NCBI GenBank assembly: GCA_964464375.1
Contig: CAYXFU010000011.1
Span: forward strand, 38,577 to 102,576
Direction of reading: 5' to 3'
DNA: 64,000 nucleotides
Source of the DNA: CAIOZA01 sp964464375
GTDB taxonomy: Bacteria > Bacteroidota > Ignavibacteria > Kapaibacteriales > UBA2268
Notes under the pieces: generated by a model
What the model saw: the letters and a program-made list of their open reading frames with translations, nothing else
Database searches by the model: none
Told to the model about the DNA's origin: nothing
Shown here: piece by piece, positions 45,730-54,881 of the stretch
Layout: every line of letters begins with the position of its first letter
Position numbering within the stretch: the first letter of the stretch is position 1
Made by a program: the position numbers and the translations under genes

Positions 45730-46488
45730 TCAATTATTCAAAATAACAGATGATATTGCTTTTTCGCATTCTTTGTATTCAACATTACGTCCAAGAATTT
45801 CTTCAATTGTAGCACTATGTTTAATAATGAAATTTTTTAATATCGAACGCTCTTGTTCTGATTTTAAATTAGCTAATTCTGCGATTTGTTCATGTCCCTT
45901 TCCTATAAGAATTGATCCATGTTGTAGTAATGTATTATTAAATGTCCTTTGAGCACTACCAACGATTTTTCGTCCTTCATATTCAACCTCATATCTTGCA
46001 GAGCTAGCGAAGCATGACATTGATAAAGTCTTGTTCTTATAGAAATTCAGAAAATCAGCTTGAGATTTTTCAAAATCAAGTGAATCTGCACCCAAAGTTC
46101 TAAGGCTACTGATTATTATCAAATGGATTTCGCGATAAACATCTTGTACAGTCATTCCTTTTGGGATGTCTAACACGGCAGAATATGTAATTTCATTGGC
46201 ATGTAGAACTGCTCTGCCTCCTGTCGGACGCCTTACAAGTCCGAATTCTTTCCGTTTTAAGCTATCCAGATTAATGTCTTCCTCCTTCTGATTTGCCCCC
46301 AAAGATACAGTCCATGGATTCCAAGCATAAAGCCTGAACATTGGAAGAGACTCATTATTAACTAACCCCATTGTTCTCTCAAGATCAAATTTCATATTAT
46401 AATCTCCATCATGGAAACCTTCTTCAATAAATTCAAATTGAGGACCAAATAATTCATTCAATTTAGTATTTTCAATAATTGTTTTCAT
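45730..46488 (-). CDS. Octanoyltransferase LipM / lipoate-protein ligase A family
   Basis: The start is set at the ATG at 46488; a TTG three codons upstream is less likely. The family motif RRPTGGRAVLHANEITYS is at about residue 85. The segment SCFASSARYEVEYEGRKIVGSAQRTFNNTLLQHGSIL contains the Cys that serves as acyl acceptor in LipM and the Lys of the catalytic pair. That Cys favours octanoyl transfer from ACP over ATP-dependent lipoate ligation, though LplA cannot be fully excluded. It modifies E2 and GcvH proteins with the lipoate precursor. It is co-directional with coaBC. Confidence 0.85.
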   Translation of the reverse strand: MKTIIENTKLNELFGPQFEFIEEGFHDGDYNMKFDLERTMGLVNNESLPMFRLYAWNPWTVSLGANQKEEDINLDSLKRKEFGLVRRPTGGRAVLHANEITYSAVLDIPKGMTVQDVYREIHLIIISSLRTLGADSLDFEKSQADFLNFYKNKTLSMSCFASSARYEVEYEGRKIVGSAQRTFNNTLLQHGSILIGKGHEQIAELANLKSEQERSILKNFIIKHSATIEEILGRNVEYKECEKAISSVILNN

Positions 46489-46543
46489 AATCCGCAAGAA
46501 AATTCATAATTTTAAAAGCAAAATTAACAAAGAAAGTCTTAAA

Positions 46544-47161
46544 GTGGATACTCAAATATTAATTAATGAATCACCGGCATCAATAATTTTATTAATTGTA
46601 ATCTGTTTAATTAGCCTTATCGCATTATTTAAAAGTCCAAAACTTTATGAAAGTTGGCTTCTACAGCCTTATCGTGTTGTTCATCAAAAAAAATGGTATT
46701 TAGTAATCACTAGTGGTTTTCTCCATGCTGATTTGACACATCTTTTATTCAATATGCTCACTTTTTATTTCTTTGCTTTCAATCTCGAATCAATTACGGG
46801 AACAATTGATTTTCTTATTATCTTTTTTGCAAGTTTGATTTTAAGCGATATTAGTACAATTATAAAAAACAAGGATAATCCGGGATATAGAGCTGTTGGA
46901 GCATCTGGTGCTATATCAGGTGTTGTCTTTAGTTCCATATTATTTAATCCGGGAGCAAAAATGGGGATATTATTCTTTCCTGTCCCAATCCCTGCTCCGA
47001 TTTTCGGTTTACTTTACTTGGCTTATTGTTATTTTGCCGCCAGAAATTCTTCGGACGATATAAATCATGAAGCACATTTCTATGGTGCATTAGCAGGTAT
47101 TATAGTAACTATAATTCTTTTTCCTAACATATTGCCATATTTTTTTAATTCCATTTTCTAG
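46544..47161 (+). CDS. Rhomboid-family intramembrane serine protease
   Basis: The start is a GTG. About six membrane helices are visible. The signature elements are present: GFLHADLTHLLFNM on TM2, the catalytic Ser in GASGAISGV on TM4 and the catalytic His in HEAHFYGALAG on TM6. It cleaves membrane proteins within or near the bilayer; the substrates are unknown. It is small (205 residues), with no extra cytoplasmic domain. It diverges from the lipM-like gene with 55 bases between the starts. Confidence 0.92.
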   Translation: MDTQILINESPASIILLIVICLISLIALFKSPKLYESWLLQPYRVVHQKKWYLVITSGFLHADLTHLLFNMLTFYFFAFNLESITGTIDFLIIFFASLILSDISTIIKNKDNPGYRAVGASGAISGVVFSSILFNPGAKMGILFFPVPIPAPIFGLLYLAYCYFAARNSSDDINHEAHFYGALAGIIVTIILFPNILPYFFNSIF

Positions 47162-47307
47162 TTACTTCCATTAAATTTATACCAAAATAAGAATCAAAAA
47201 GAAATTTGATATTAAGTAACATTGTAAAAATTGTCAACTTAATGGCACAGTATTTGTAACTAAATATATTGGTTTGTTAAAATTTTGGAATTAAAATCGG
47301 ACATTTT

Positions 47308-48255
47308 ATGAATATCAAAAGCGAGTACACATTAATCGGAATTGACGGGGGAGGAACTCGAACAAGAGGCATAGTAAGAAGGGGAAATAAAGTATTAGCA
47401 GAAGCAACTGCCGGAAGCACTCGCATTGGAGCTGTCGGAGTTGGCGAATCATGTGAAAGATTGCTAACTATGATAGAGGATCTATGTGAAAAAGCTGAAA
47501 TTGATTCAGCCGAAATAGATGCTGTAGTTATAGGTCTGGCTGGAGTCTGGCTTGAAGAAGAAAAACTTCGTTCAACGAAGCTAATCAAAACTCTAGCCAG
47601 AGGTCAGGAAATGACTCTTAACGATGTAATGGTAACAAGTGATGCCGAACTGGCACTGGAAGGTGCATTTGAAGGCAATCCAGGTGTTGTTATGATAGTC
47701 GGTACAGGGTCAATTGCAATAGGTAAAACAGAAAAGAATAAAATTATCAGATGTGGCGGATGGGGCATTGAACTTGATGATGAAGGTTCAGGTGCTTGGA
47801 TTGGCAGAGAAGGATTAACAGCTATTGTTCGAGATATTGATGGTCGTGGAAAGAAAACAAAGCTCCTTGAACCATTTGCTGACATTAATCCATCGATTGA
47901 TCTAAAAGAAGCTCGCACCATAGTTAAAGCATTTGCTGAGAGAGCTTTTGAATATCACATGCTTTCCCCAATGGTTATGAAATGTGCTGTTGAAAAGGAT
48001 CCGGTCTGTCTTGAAATCATTAAAAGAGCCGCAGAACACTTAGTAGAACATCTTGATGCATTATATGGTCAATTTAATATAAAACAAATTCCTATTGCAC
48101 TAATGGGTGGGATAATCGATGCCGATACTCTACTTTCTAAAATGGTTAGTGAAGCTGTACAAAAGGATAAAAGGTACAAATTGATAAAAGCTAAGGGATC
48201 TGCTGTAGATGGAGCAATAGCAATTGGATATAAATTAATAGATGAAATGGAATAA
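47308..48255 (+). CDS. BadF/BadG/BcrA/BcrD-type ATPase, probable N-acetylglucosamine-kinase-like sugar kinase
   Basis: The ASKHA-fold signatures are GIDGGGTRTRGIV (phosphate 1), VIGLAGVW, VTSDAELALEGAF, MIVGTGSIAIGK (phosphate 2), the GGWGIELDDEGSGAWIGREGL segment and MGGII near the C terminus. This pattern fits eukaryotic-type N-acetylglucosamine kinases and related proteins, which phosphorylate amino sugars recovered from the cell wall. The activase branch of the family differs by Fe-S cysteines, which are absent here. The gene stands alone and ends in a bidirectional terminator. Confidence 0.85.
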   Translation: MNIKSEYTLIGIDGGGTRTRGIVRRGNKVLAEATAGSTRIGAVGVGESCERLLTMIEDLCEKAEIDSAEIDAVVIGLAGVWLEEEKLRSTKLIKTLARGQEMTLNDVMVTSDAELALEGAFEGNPGVVMIVGTGSIAIGKTEKNKIIRCGGWGIELDDEGSGAWIGREGLTAIVRDIDGRGKKTKLLEPFADINPSIDLKEARTIVKAFAERAFEYHMLSPMVMKCAVEKDPVCLEIIKRAAEHLVEHLDALYGQFNIKQIPIALMGGIIDADTLLSKMVSEAVQKDKRYKLIKAKGSAVDGAIAIGYKLIDEME

Positions 48256-48264
48256 TAGAAAATG

Positions 48265-48303
48265 ATAAATAAAAATCTGTACCATCTACAGATTTTTATT
48301 TAT
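48265..48303. terminator. Bidirectional terminator between the kinase and TPR genes
   Basis: A perfect 17-bp stem (48265-48281 with 48287-48303; core AAAATCTGTA) has a 5-base loop and A/T runs on both sides. Its right arm includes the TPR gene's stop codon, so it serves both convergent genes. Confidence 0.88.
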
Positions 48304-49607
48304 TGATTTAGGAAACCATTTTTATTCAGCCATGATTTGATTTTATCTGTCATTGGGTTCTTTTGCTTGAAAAGTGAAAGAAACTTGAAAAAGTCCTGAG
48401 CTGCCTCCTGAGATAATCTTTCAGATTTATAAGCCAATCCTCTGTTAAGATAGACTAATGGATTGTCTGGTTTAATTTCGATCGCCAGAGTAAAATCTTC
48501 CAATGCATTTTTTGTATATTTTATCTTTATGAATGCATTCCCACGAGTTATATACGCCTGATAAAATTTTGGATTCACAGATATTGCTTTAGAAAAATCA
48601 ATAATTGCCTCCTTGTATCTTTCAAGCCTCATATTGGCATTACCCTTTGCAAAATATGAATTAGCAGAACGTGGATCCAACATAATTGATTGCTCAAAGT
48701 CAAATATGGCTTCAAGATATTTTTTTGAATGAGCAAAAGCATTACCTCTGTTGTAGAAAGTTATAGCTGACTTGGGATCGAGCTCCAATGCTGTATCAAA
48801 ATTCTTTATGGAATTATGGTAATCCCTCATTGCCATATAGGCTATGCCAAGATTGATATAAGCATCAATACTACGTGGGTTCTTCTCAAGAACAAAGGAA
48901 AAATCTTTGATAGCATTAGTGTAGCTCTTCACTTTACATAATACAAGTCCACGATAACTATAAGCTTTAATGTCATCTTGATTTAATTTTATAGCGATCG
49001 AAAAGTCTCTTATAGCCTCCTTGTACATCTGAAGATTGTTAAGTGCCATTCCTCGATGAATATAATGGATTTCACTTTTAGGATCTCCTTCAATTGCCTT
49101 GGTAAAATCAAGTATAGATTGATTGTAGTTCTGCAATTCAAAATAGCTGCTTCCACGATGTGCATAGGCATCCGGATAGGTAGGATTCTGCTCAATCGAA
49201 ATATTAAAATCCTTAATGGCAGCATCATATTCTCGATAAAGGTAATGACAGTATCCTCTGCGGTAATAAGCAAATGAAAACTCAGGATTCAAAGAAATAG
49301 CTAAGTTCAAATCATTAAACGCTTTTTTTATATCCTTTAATTCGAGATAACTTATTGCTCTTTTGAAATAAGCAAAAGAAAATTGAGGATTTAAATTTAT
49401 TGCCGTATCGAAGAGAGGGATTGCAGAAAGATGATTATCTTTGGCGGCATAAGAATTGCCGCATTTGAAAAAAGCAAAAGCTGATTTAGGATTTGATATA
49501 ATTGCTTTTTCATAATGAAGAATTGCTTCTTCAAACTTATTATTATTGAATGCGTGATCTCCGAACTCAATCCATTCTTCGGTCGTTCTGCTATCTGTAT
49601 TGGACAT
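48300..49607 (-). CDS. Tetratricopeptide-repeat protein
   Basis: The whole chain after residue 8 is made of 34-residue TPR units, about twelve in number, with the A/F/Y-rich pattern (for example AFFKCGNSYAAKDNHLSAI, AYAHRGSSYFELQNYNQSI). No signal peptide or membrane segment is seen, so it is probably a cytoplasmic scaffold for protein contacts. There is no enzymatic domain. It is monocistronic; the 172 bases upstream to the DJ-1 gene are AT-rich and would hold both divergent promoters, though I cannot mark them with confidence. Confidence 0.92.
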   Translation of the reverse strand: MSNTDSRTTEEWIEFGDHAFNNNKFEEAILHYEKAIISNPKSAFAFFKCGNSYAAKDNHLSAIPLFDTAINLNPQFSFAYFKRAISYLELKDIKKAFNDLNLAISLNPEFSFAYYRRGYCHYLYREYDAAIKDFNISIEQNPTYPDAYAHRGSSYFELQNYNQSILDFTKAIEGDPKSEIHYIHRGMALNNLQMYKEAIRDFSIAIKLNQDDIKAYSYRGLVLCKVKSYTNAIKDFSFVLEKNPRSIDAYINLGIAYMAMRDYHNSIKNFDTALELDPKSAITFYNRGNAFAHSKKYLEAIFDFEQSIMLDPRSANSYFAKGNANMRLERYKEAIIDFSKAISVNPKFYQAYITRGNAFIKIKYTKNALEDFTLAIEIKPDNPLVYLNRGLAYKSERLSQEAAQDFFKFLSLFKQKNPMTDKIKSWLNKNGFLNQ

Positions 49608-49779
49608 AATCCTTTGTCTAAATTATTATTAAATATTATTATAATTAAATAATAATTACAAAATTCGCAATAAATTTGATAATATTTTAGATAATATATT
49701 AAAATTCAAACTTTATTTATAATTTACTTTTATTATCGTACGTTATTTTTAATAATTTAGATTTTTTTGGGAGTTTAAT

Positions 49780-50331
49780 GTGGATATTAAGATTTTAGTT
49801 CCAGTAGCTAACGGTTCTGAAGATATGGAAACTGTCATTATAGTTGATATGCTTCGTAGGTCGGGCATTCAGGTGAAAGTAGCTGGAGAAAATGAGATCA
49901 TTACTTGTTCCCGTGGAATAAAAATTATTCCTGATTTACTATTGGAATCAATTGTTGATGATGACGATTTTGATGCAATCATTATTCCTGGTGGGGATCA
50001 GGGTACTTTTAATTTAAATAGAAATGAATATCTCCAGACAATCTTAAAAAGGCATAAAGAAAAGAACATTACATTTGGTGCTATTTGCTCTGCACCGACT
50101 ATTCTTGTGCAACAAAAGATTGCTGAACCTGGTTGCTTTATTACATCACATCCTTCGGTTAAGGATCAGTTCAATGGATACAATTATGTTGAAGAAGAAG
50201 TGGTTGAAGATGGAAATATAATAACATCAAGAGGTGCAGGAACATCCTTTGCTTTTGCATTGCACATCATAGAAAAATTCTGTGGTGCCGAAATTGCCGA
50301 TAAAGTCAGTAATGATATAGTTCTCCAATGA
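49780..50331 (+). CDS. DJ-1/PfpI family protein (YajL/ThiJ-like)
   Basis: The start is a GTG at 49780 with TTGGGAG just upstream; the overlapping ATG at 49778 is out of frame. The DJ-1 fold is shown by ILVPVANGSEDMETVIIVDMLRRSG, the acidic DAIIIPGGDQG segment and the nucleophile-elbow Cys in GAICSAPTIL (about residue 105), then ITSHPSV. Members act in oxidative stress or glyoxal detoxification, or as chaperones. It overlaps the acylphosphatase gene by four bases (ATGA), so the two are translated together; acylphosphatases and DJ-1 proteins both deal with damaged small metabolites or proteins. Confidence 0.9.
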   Translation: MDIKILVPVANGSEDMETVIIVDMLRRSGIQVKVAGENEIITCSRGIKIIPDLLLESIVDDDDFDAIIIPGGDQGTFNLNRNEYLQTILKRHKEKNITFGAICSAPTILVQQKIAEPGCFITSHPSVKDQFNGYNYVEEEVVEDGNIITSRGAGTSFAFALHIIEKFCGAEIADKVSNDIVLQ

Positions 50332-50612
50332 GTAGTGATAAACTTAAAACATATCAGTTCCTCATTGATGGATTTGTTCAGGGAGTTGGGTTTAGATTCT
50401 ATGTTCGAAGAAAAGCAGAATTGATTAATATACCAGGTTATGTTAGAAATTTATATGATGGTAAGGTTGAAGTAGTTGCAACTTGCAATGATCTTCAATA
50501 CGAGATTTTTTTGAATTACCTCTATACAGGTTCTTCTCGATCAAGAGTAAAATCTATCGAAGTAAATGATATGCCTTTTATAGATTTCAATGATAACTTT
50601 GAAATTAAGTAA
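50328..50612 (+). CDS. acyP: Acylphosphatase
   Basis: The family signature is complete: DGFVQGVGFRFYVRRKA with the catalytic Arg, then GYVRNLYDGKVEVVA with the catalytic Asn. It hydrolyses acyl phosphates such as carbamoyl phosphate or 1,3-bisphosphoglycerate. Length is 94 residues, as usual. It begins within the last codon of the DJ-1 gene and is followed 20 bases later by the patatin gene, so all three probably form one operon. Confidence 0.93.
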   Translation: MSSDKLKTYQFLIDGFVQGVGFRFYVRRKAELINIPGYVRNLYDGKVEVVATCNDLQYEIFLNYLYTGSSRSRVKSIEVNDMPFIDFNDNFEIK

Positions 50613-50632
50613 TTTTTATAGTGGAAATGTAA

Positions 50633-53425
50633 TTGAAATTATACAAAACAAAACATAAATTTCATTTGTCATCAGATAAATTTAGATATATCATGATGAT
50701 ATTTGTCCTATCTCTCTTATTATCATCGAATTCTACTTCACAATCAGTAAAATTCAACACTGATAACTTTTCTGTTGAATATTCTCAGACATTTGATTCA
50801 ACAAAGAATATTCTTTATCTTCCAAAATACGACAAAATAAAACCAAAAATTGCCTTAGCTCTCAGTGGAGGAGGCTCTCGCGGATTATCACAAATAGGTG
50901 TCCATAGTGTATTACTTGAAGAAGGAATTATTCCTGAATACATAGTTGGAACTAGTATAGGTGCTTTTATTGGTGGTCTAATCTCATCAGGTTATGCACC
51001 TGATGATTTGAGTCAAATAGCATTTAATACTAATTGGAATGAATTTTTTGATCTTAATAATGATAAAACCAGAAGTGAGTATTTTCAGGATCAAAAAATC
51101 ATTTACGATAGAAGCTTGCTAAGGCTTCGATTCGATAACTTTAAGCTTGTTATCCCTGAAGGAATTTCCGAAGGAAATAGATTTCAGCTATATAATCAAA
51201 AATTATTTTTAAACAGTGTTTATCATACAACCAACAGTTTCGATAAATTGAAATATAAATTCAGAGCTGTAGCAACTGATATTGCTCATGGAAAGTCAGT
51301 ATCTCTTGATAAAGGAAATATTGTATCTGCAATTAGAGCTAGTGCAACCTTTCCCTTAAGAAACTCAACTGTTAGAATTGACTCAATGATCTTAGTTGAT
51401 GGTGGATTATTTGCAAATCTACCTGCAAAAGCAGCCCGAAGTCTTAATCCGGATTTTGTTATTGCTGTAGATAACATCTCACCTCTAAATCCAACTGGCG
51501 ATATAAACAATCCCTGGATAATCGCAGATCAGGTAGTCTCAATTTTAATGAAAAATTTTTCTGATTCATCTAGAAAATATGCTGATTTTATAATTCAACC
51601 TTCCATCGGAAATCGAAACAATACTGATTTTACTAATTTGGAAGAGTTGATTTCTCAGGGCAGACAAGCCGCCAAAGGACTTGTGAATGAAATCAATAAA
51701 TCCTTATTTCAAAAGCAAATTTCAAAAATTGATGAATATCTGACTTTAGAACAGAAAAATATCTTTGTAAATAAAAGTTCAATTTCAACTGATTTAAAAG
51801 AATTATTAGTAGATATTTATGCATTATGGGACAAAAACTATCCACAGATTAATCAAATTGAATTAGCAAAATTTATCAATTTGATTTACATTGCTAATGA
51901 AGAAAATGAAAGATATTACAATTTGAGTTTAAGGTATGATGTGAACGGTTCCATCTCAATTTCCGGCTCGGTTTTGCCAATAATAAAAAATATAGATCTA
52001 ATCCACCGGGACACCAGTATTAATAATTGGGATAGTGATTATAAACAGATATTTATTGGATTAAATCTTTCATCAACAAATCTCAGAAATATTTGCGAGT
52101 CTATTATAAAAAATTACAGAAAAAATGATTTACCATTTGCCTCCATATTTTTGATTGAATGGGATATTAGCACTGCCAATCTCAGAATAAAATTAAATGA
52201 AGGTTTCTTAGCAGAAATACAATTTACCGGCAATAAGACTATTAGTGAATATTTAATAAGAAGGGAGCTTGATTTTCAAGAAAATCATCTTTTAAAGACT
52301 GAAGACATTTTGAATTCATGGGAAAATTTGGTGTCAAGTGATATTATTGATAATGCCGAGTTTACATTTAAGAAATCAATTGAAAATTCAACAACTTCTG
52401 CTAGTATTGATATTTCAGAAAGAGCAGATCAGATGATTAGTTTAGGAGTTTTTCTCGATAATGAAAGATATATGCAGGCAGGTCTCGATTTAATTCAGAG
52501 TAATATCCTTAACTCTGGTGTTCGTGCTAATTTCCGACTGGCTGGTGGTTTGAGGAATTTCCTAACGTCTTTCAATCTTACACAACAAAGATTTCTTAAT
52601 ACAATGATTACTGCTTCGGTAACCGGATACTACAAAAAACAAGATTTGCATGTTTTCGGTATTGATCCCAAAACTCACGGCAACCGCTACAGAACAACTA
52701 TTACAAATGAAATTAGGGAAGAAGCTTTAGGTCTGATTGCATCGGGAGGTTATAGGATTTCTAGAAATAGTGTTTTTTCTGGTGAATATCGTTATGAAAA
52801 GCAAAGATATTTTCTGACTGATGATACATCTAATGTGTCATATTCAAATATTAACACTCTTAAATTTGGAATTTTATATGATAATGAAAATCGTTTTGGG
52901 TTTCCAACTAAAGGCAGAAAAATTAGCATAATTCTTGAAAGTTCTATCTTTCAAAATTCAGAAGCTAAATCTTTTTCGAAAATTTCTTTGTCTTATAAGG
53001 GTAATGCAACATTCGGAGTTCATACTATAAGACCAATATTTTATTTTGGATTTGCAGATAAAACTCTTCCTAGTAATGAATTCTTTAATCTTGGAGGAAT
53101 TGAAAGCTTCTATGGTCTTTCAGAAAATGAAGAAAGAGGAAGACAATTATTTAGAGGATCTATGGAATATCAGGTTAAACTGCCATTTGACATCTTTTTT
53201 GATACATTCCTAACTTTTAGATATGATTTAGGGTCCGTCTGGGAAGTGCCCGAATCCATTAAATTTCAGAGTCTTAAGCATGGTATTGGTTCAAGTGTTG
53301 GTGTGAATACTCCAATTGGTCCAGCTAAAATAGCTGTTGGAGAAATGTTCTACTTTAGGAAATCACCTAATTCAGTTATATATGGGTATCCTCATCTCTA
53401 TTTCAGCATTGGAGTGAATATATAA
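50633..53425 (+). CDS. Patatin-like phospholipase fused to a BamA/Omp85-type outer-membrane barrel
   Basis: The TTG at 50633 keeps positive residues ahead of the hydrophobic signal (IMMIFVLSLLLSS); an ATG at 50693 would remove them. The patatin domain (about residues 70-360) has the oxyanion loop LSGGGSRG, the nucleophile GTSIGAF (about 105) and the Asp of VDGGLFANLP (about 254). A POTRA-like segment follows (about 515-600, LAEIQFTGNKTISEYLIRREL). The last 320 residues are a beta-barrel of the surface-antigen/Omp85 family (LGGIESFYGLSENEERGRQLFRGSMEYQVK). The architecture is that of PlpD/FplA-like type Vd proteins, common in this phylum, where the enzyme may stay anchored or act on envelope lipids. 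Confidence 0.9.
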   Translation: MKLYKTKHKFHLSSDKFRYIMMIFVLSLLLSSNSTSQSVKFNTDNFSVEYSQTFDSTKNILYLPKYDKIKPKIALALSGGGSRGLSQIGVHSVLLEEGIIPEYIVGTSIGAFIGGLISSGYAPDDLSQIAFNTNWNEFFDLNNDKTRSEYFQDQKIIYDRSLLRLRFDNFKLVIPEGISEGNRFQLYNQKLFLNSVYHTTNSFDKLKYKFRAVATDIAHGKSVSLDKGNIVSAIRASATFPLRNSTVRIDSMILVDGGLFANLPAKAARSLNPDFVIAVDNISPLNPTGDINNPWIIADQVVSILMKNFSDSSRKYADFIIQPSIGNRNNTDFTNLEELISQGRQAAKGLVNEINKSLFQKQISKIDEYLTLEQKNIFVNKSSISTDLKELLVDIYALWDKNYPQINQIELAKFINLIYIANEENERYYNLSLRYDVNGSISISGSVLPIIKNIDLIHRDTSINNWDSDYKQIFIGLNLSSTNLRNICESIIKNYRKNDLPFASIFLIEWDISTANLRIKLNEGFLAEIQFTGNKTISEYLIRRELDFQENHLLKTEDILNSWENLVSSDIIDNAEFTFKKSIENSTTSASIDISERADQMISLGVFLDNERYMQAGLDLIQSNILNSGVRANFRLAGGLRNFLTSFNLTQQRFLNTMITASVTGYYKKQDLHVFGIDPKTHGNRYRTTITNEIREEALGLIASGGYRISRNSVFSGEYRYEKQRYFLTDDTSNVSYSNINTLKFGILYDNENRFGFPTKGRKISIILESSIFQNSEAKSFSKISLSYKGNATFGVHTIRPIFYFGFADKTLPSNEFFNLGGIESFYGLSENEERGRQLFRGSMEYQVKLPFDIFFDTFLTFRYDLGSVWEVPESIKFQSLKHGIGSSVGVNTPIGPAKIAVGEMFYFRKSPNSVIYGYPHLYFSIGVNI

Positions 53426-53443
53426 TTTATATTTTCACTCCAA
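53409..53443. terminator. Convergent terminator after the patatin gene
   Basis: TTGGAGTGAA (53409-53418) pairs with TTCACTCCAA (53434-53443) around the patatin stop codon, and the extension TATA/TATA lengthens the stem. It lies 13 bases before the end of the convergent DUF3108 gene and is followed by a short T-run. Confidence 0.65.
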
Positions 53444-53455
53444 CACTGATTTTTA

Positions 53456-54244
53456 CTAACCTCTTGGTGGTTTCCAGCCCTGACGTTTCCAGCTTTTAAG
53501 CTCTATGTCAACACTACCAACATAAACTTTCATATTAGCTTTGATTGGTATGCACGCTGCATCATCGCTGAACCAACCTTCGAATTTACCTGTTAATCCA
53601 TAAATACCCGTCCAATTAGCATCACCATTAAAATAGATAGTTTTAACAGGGTAATCAGTGGCATCCATATCAACATTTACTTTTCTGCCACCAAAATTAA
53701 TTACTGTGGTTACTGTATCGCTTTCAATCATTGTGGGGATCTTAATATTCTTTTTGCTGTTTAATCTGGTTCGGGCAAGAAAGAACAAGTTTAAACCGTC
53801 AGCATATCTCTTTTTTGTATAAATCGTCATGTCTCTGGTTTGTTTCTTGTTTAGAAAATCACTGACATGGATATTACCCTTATCAAAATTAAAAAGTAGC
53901 TGTTCATATAACCAGCCTTCTTTAGTCTTTGTATTTGATATAAACTGGTGTGAAAAATTAACTGTTTGATCCATCCATGTTTCAAATATTGAATGGAGAT
54001 CCACAAAGGGAATTCCACTATATGAGTCAATATAAGATTTGGCTTTGATAACTCTGTAACCATTGAAAGTCTGATAACCTTCAGTAATAATTTTAATACT
54101 TCCCAAATTGATCCCAAAGAATGATACTTCGTAAAACAATTCTTCACCCGGCTGAATTACTCCATCCTGTGCCTTAACATCTCCAATACTTCCACATAAC
54201 AATGACAATGTGAAAATTATGATCATCAACGTCTTCAGTTTCAT
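53456..54244 (-). CDS. Exported DUF3108 protein
   Basis: A signal peptide (MIIIFTLSLLCGSIGDVKA-Q) leads into a beta-rich 235-residue domain. The start PGEELFYEVSFFGINLGSI, the middle RYADGLNLFFLAR and the end KFEGWFSDDAACIPIKANMKVYVGSVDIELKSW match the DUF3108 family, which is widespread in Gram-negative periplasms and has no assigned function. It is not near genes that suggest a partner, and it diverges from thpR with 81 bases between the starts. Confidence 0.85.
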   Translation of the reverse strand: MKLKTLMIIIFTLSLLCGSIGDVKAQDGVIQPGEELFYEVSFFGINLGSIKIITEGYQTFNGYRVIKAKSYIDSYSGIPFVDLHSIFETWMDQTVNFSHQFISNTKTKEGWLYEQLLFNFDKGNIHVSDFLNKKQTRDMTIYTKKRYADGLNLFFLARTRLNSKKNIKIPTMIESDTVTTVINFGGRKVNVDMDATDYPVKTIYFNGDANWTGIYGLTGKFEGWFSDDAACIPIKANMKVYVGSVDIELKSWKRQGWKPPRG

Positions 54245-54325
54245 TTTCTTCCTTATAGGATTTATAAAATTTCCTTAAATTCTAAGTCTAAAAAGTATTC
54301 TTTATCAATTTATTGTAAATTTGCA

Positions 54326-54880
54326 ATGAGCACACATCAAAAAATACGTCTGTTTCTTGGAACTTATTTAGATAATTCATTATTTGCCAAAGACTATTCC
54401 AAACTTCAGGAAAAATTTAGTGGTATTTCAATCGGCAAATGGGTTGAAATGGAGAATCTTCATTTTACCTACTTTTTTATTGGAGATTTTCCACTGAATG
54501 AGCTTGACTATCTAAAATCTTCTCTAGCCGGAATTACTGAAAGATATAATTCAGAAATTTTCTTCAATGGTTTGGAGTGTTTCCCAAATAATCGGAATCC
54601 AAGAATATTAACTGTACCTGTAATCAATCCAGATGGTATGCTAATTAAATTATATCAAAAAATCGAAAATGTTTGTACTTTTTTTGGTCTTATTACAGAT
54701 AATAAACCATACAAACCACATATTACTCTCCAAAGGATCAAAGAATGTGATCCTTTAAAAATTGCAAATATTATTGAAGAATATAAATATTATTCTTTTG
54801 GTCTCATGTCGGAGTTTAAGGTAGATTTAATCTCTAGTGAGTTAACTAGCAAAGGACCTATATATAAGAACGTTCAATAA
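54326..54880 (+). CDS. thpR: RNA 2',3'-cyclic phosphodiesterase (2'-5' RNA ligase family)
   Basis: The two HxTx motifs of the 2H phosphoesterase superfamily are present: HFTYFFIG (about residue 47) and HITLQRI (about residue 132), and the N terminus (RLFLGTYLDN) fits. It opens RNA 2',3'-cyclic phosphates or joins tRNA halves by a 2'-5' bond in vitro. Length is 184 residues, normal. The stop lies one base from the convergent stop of the sigma-54 activator gene. Confidence 0.9.
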   Translation: MSTHQKIRLFLGTYLDNSLFAKDYSKLQEKFSGISIGKWVEMENLHFTYFFIGDFPLNELDYLKSSLAGITERYNSEIFFNGLECFPNNRNPRILTVPVINPDGMLIKLYQKIENVCTFFGLITDNKPYKPHITLQRIKECDPLKIANIIEEYKYYSFGLMSEFKVDLISSELTSKGPIYKNVQ

Positions 54881-54881
54881 A

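Noticed and set aside
54316..54323. TAAATTTG as promoter -7 element of thpR
   Set aside because: It is only two bases from the ATG, which would place the start of transcription inside the gene, and there is no TTTG about 20 bases upstream.
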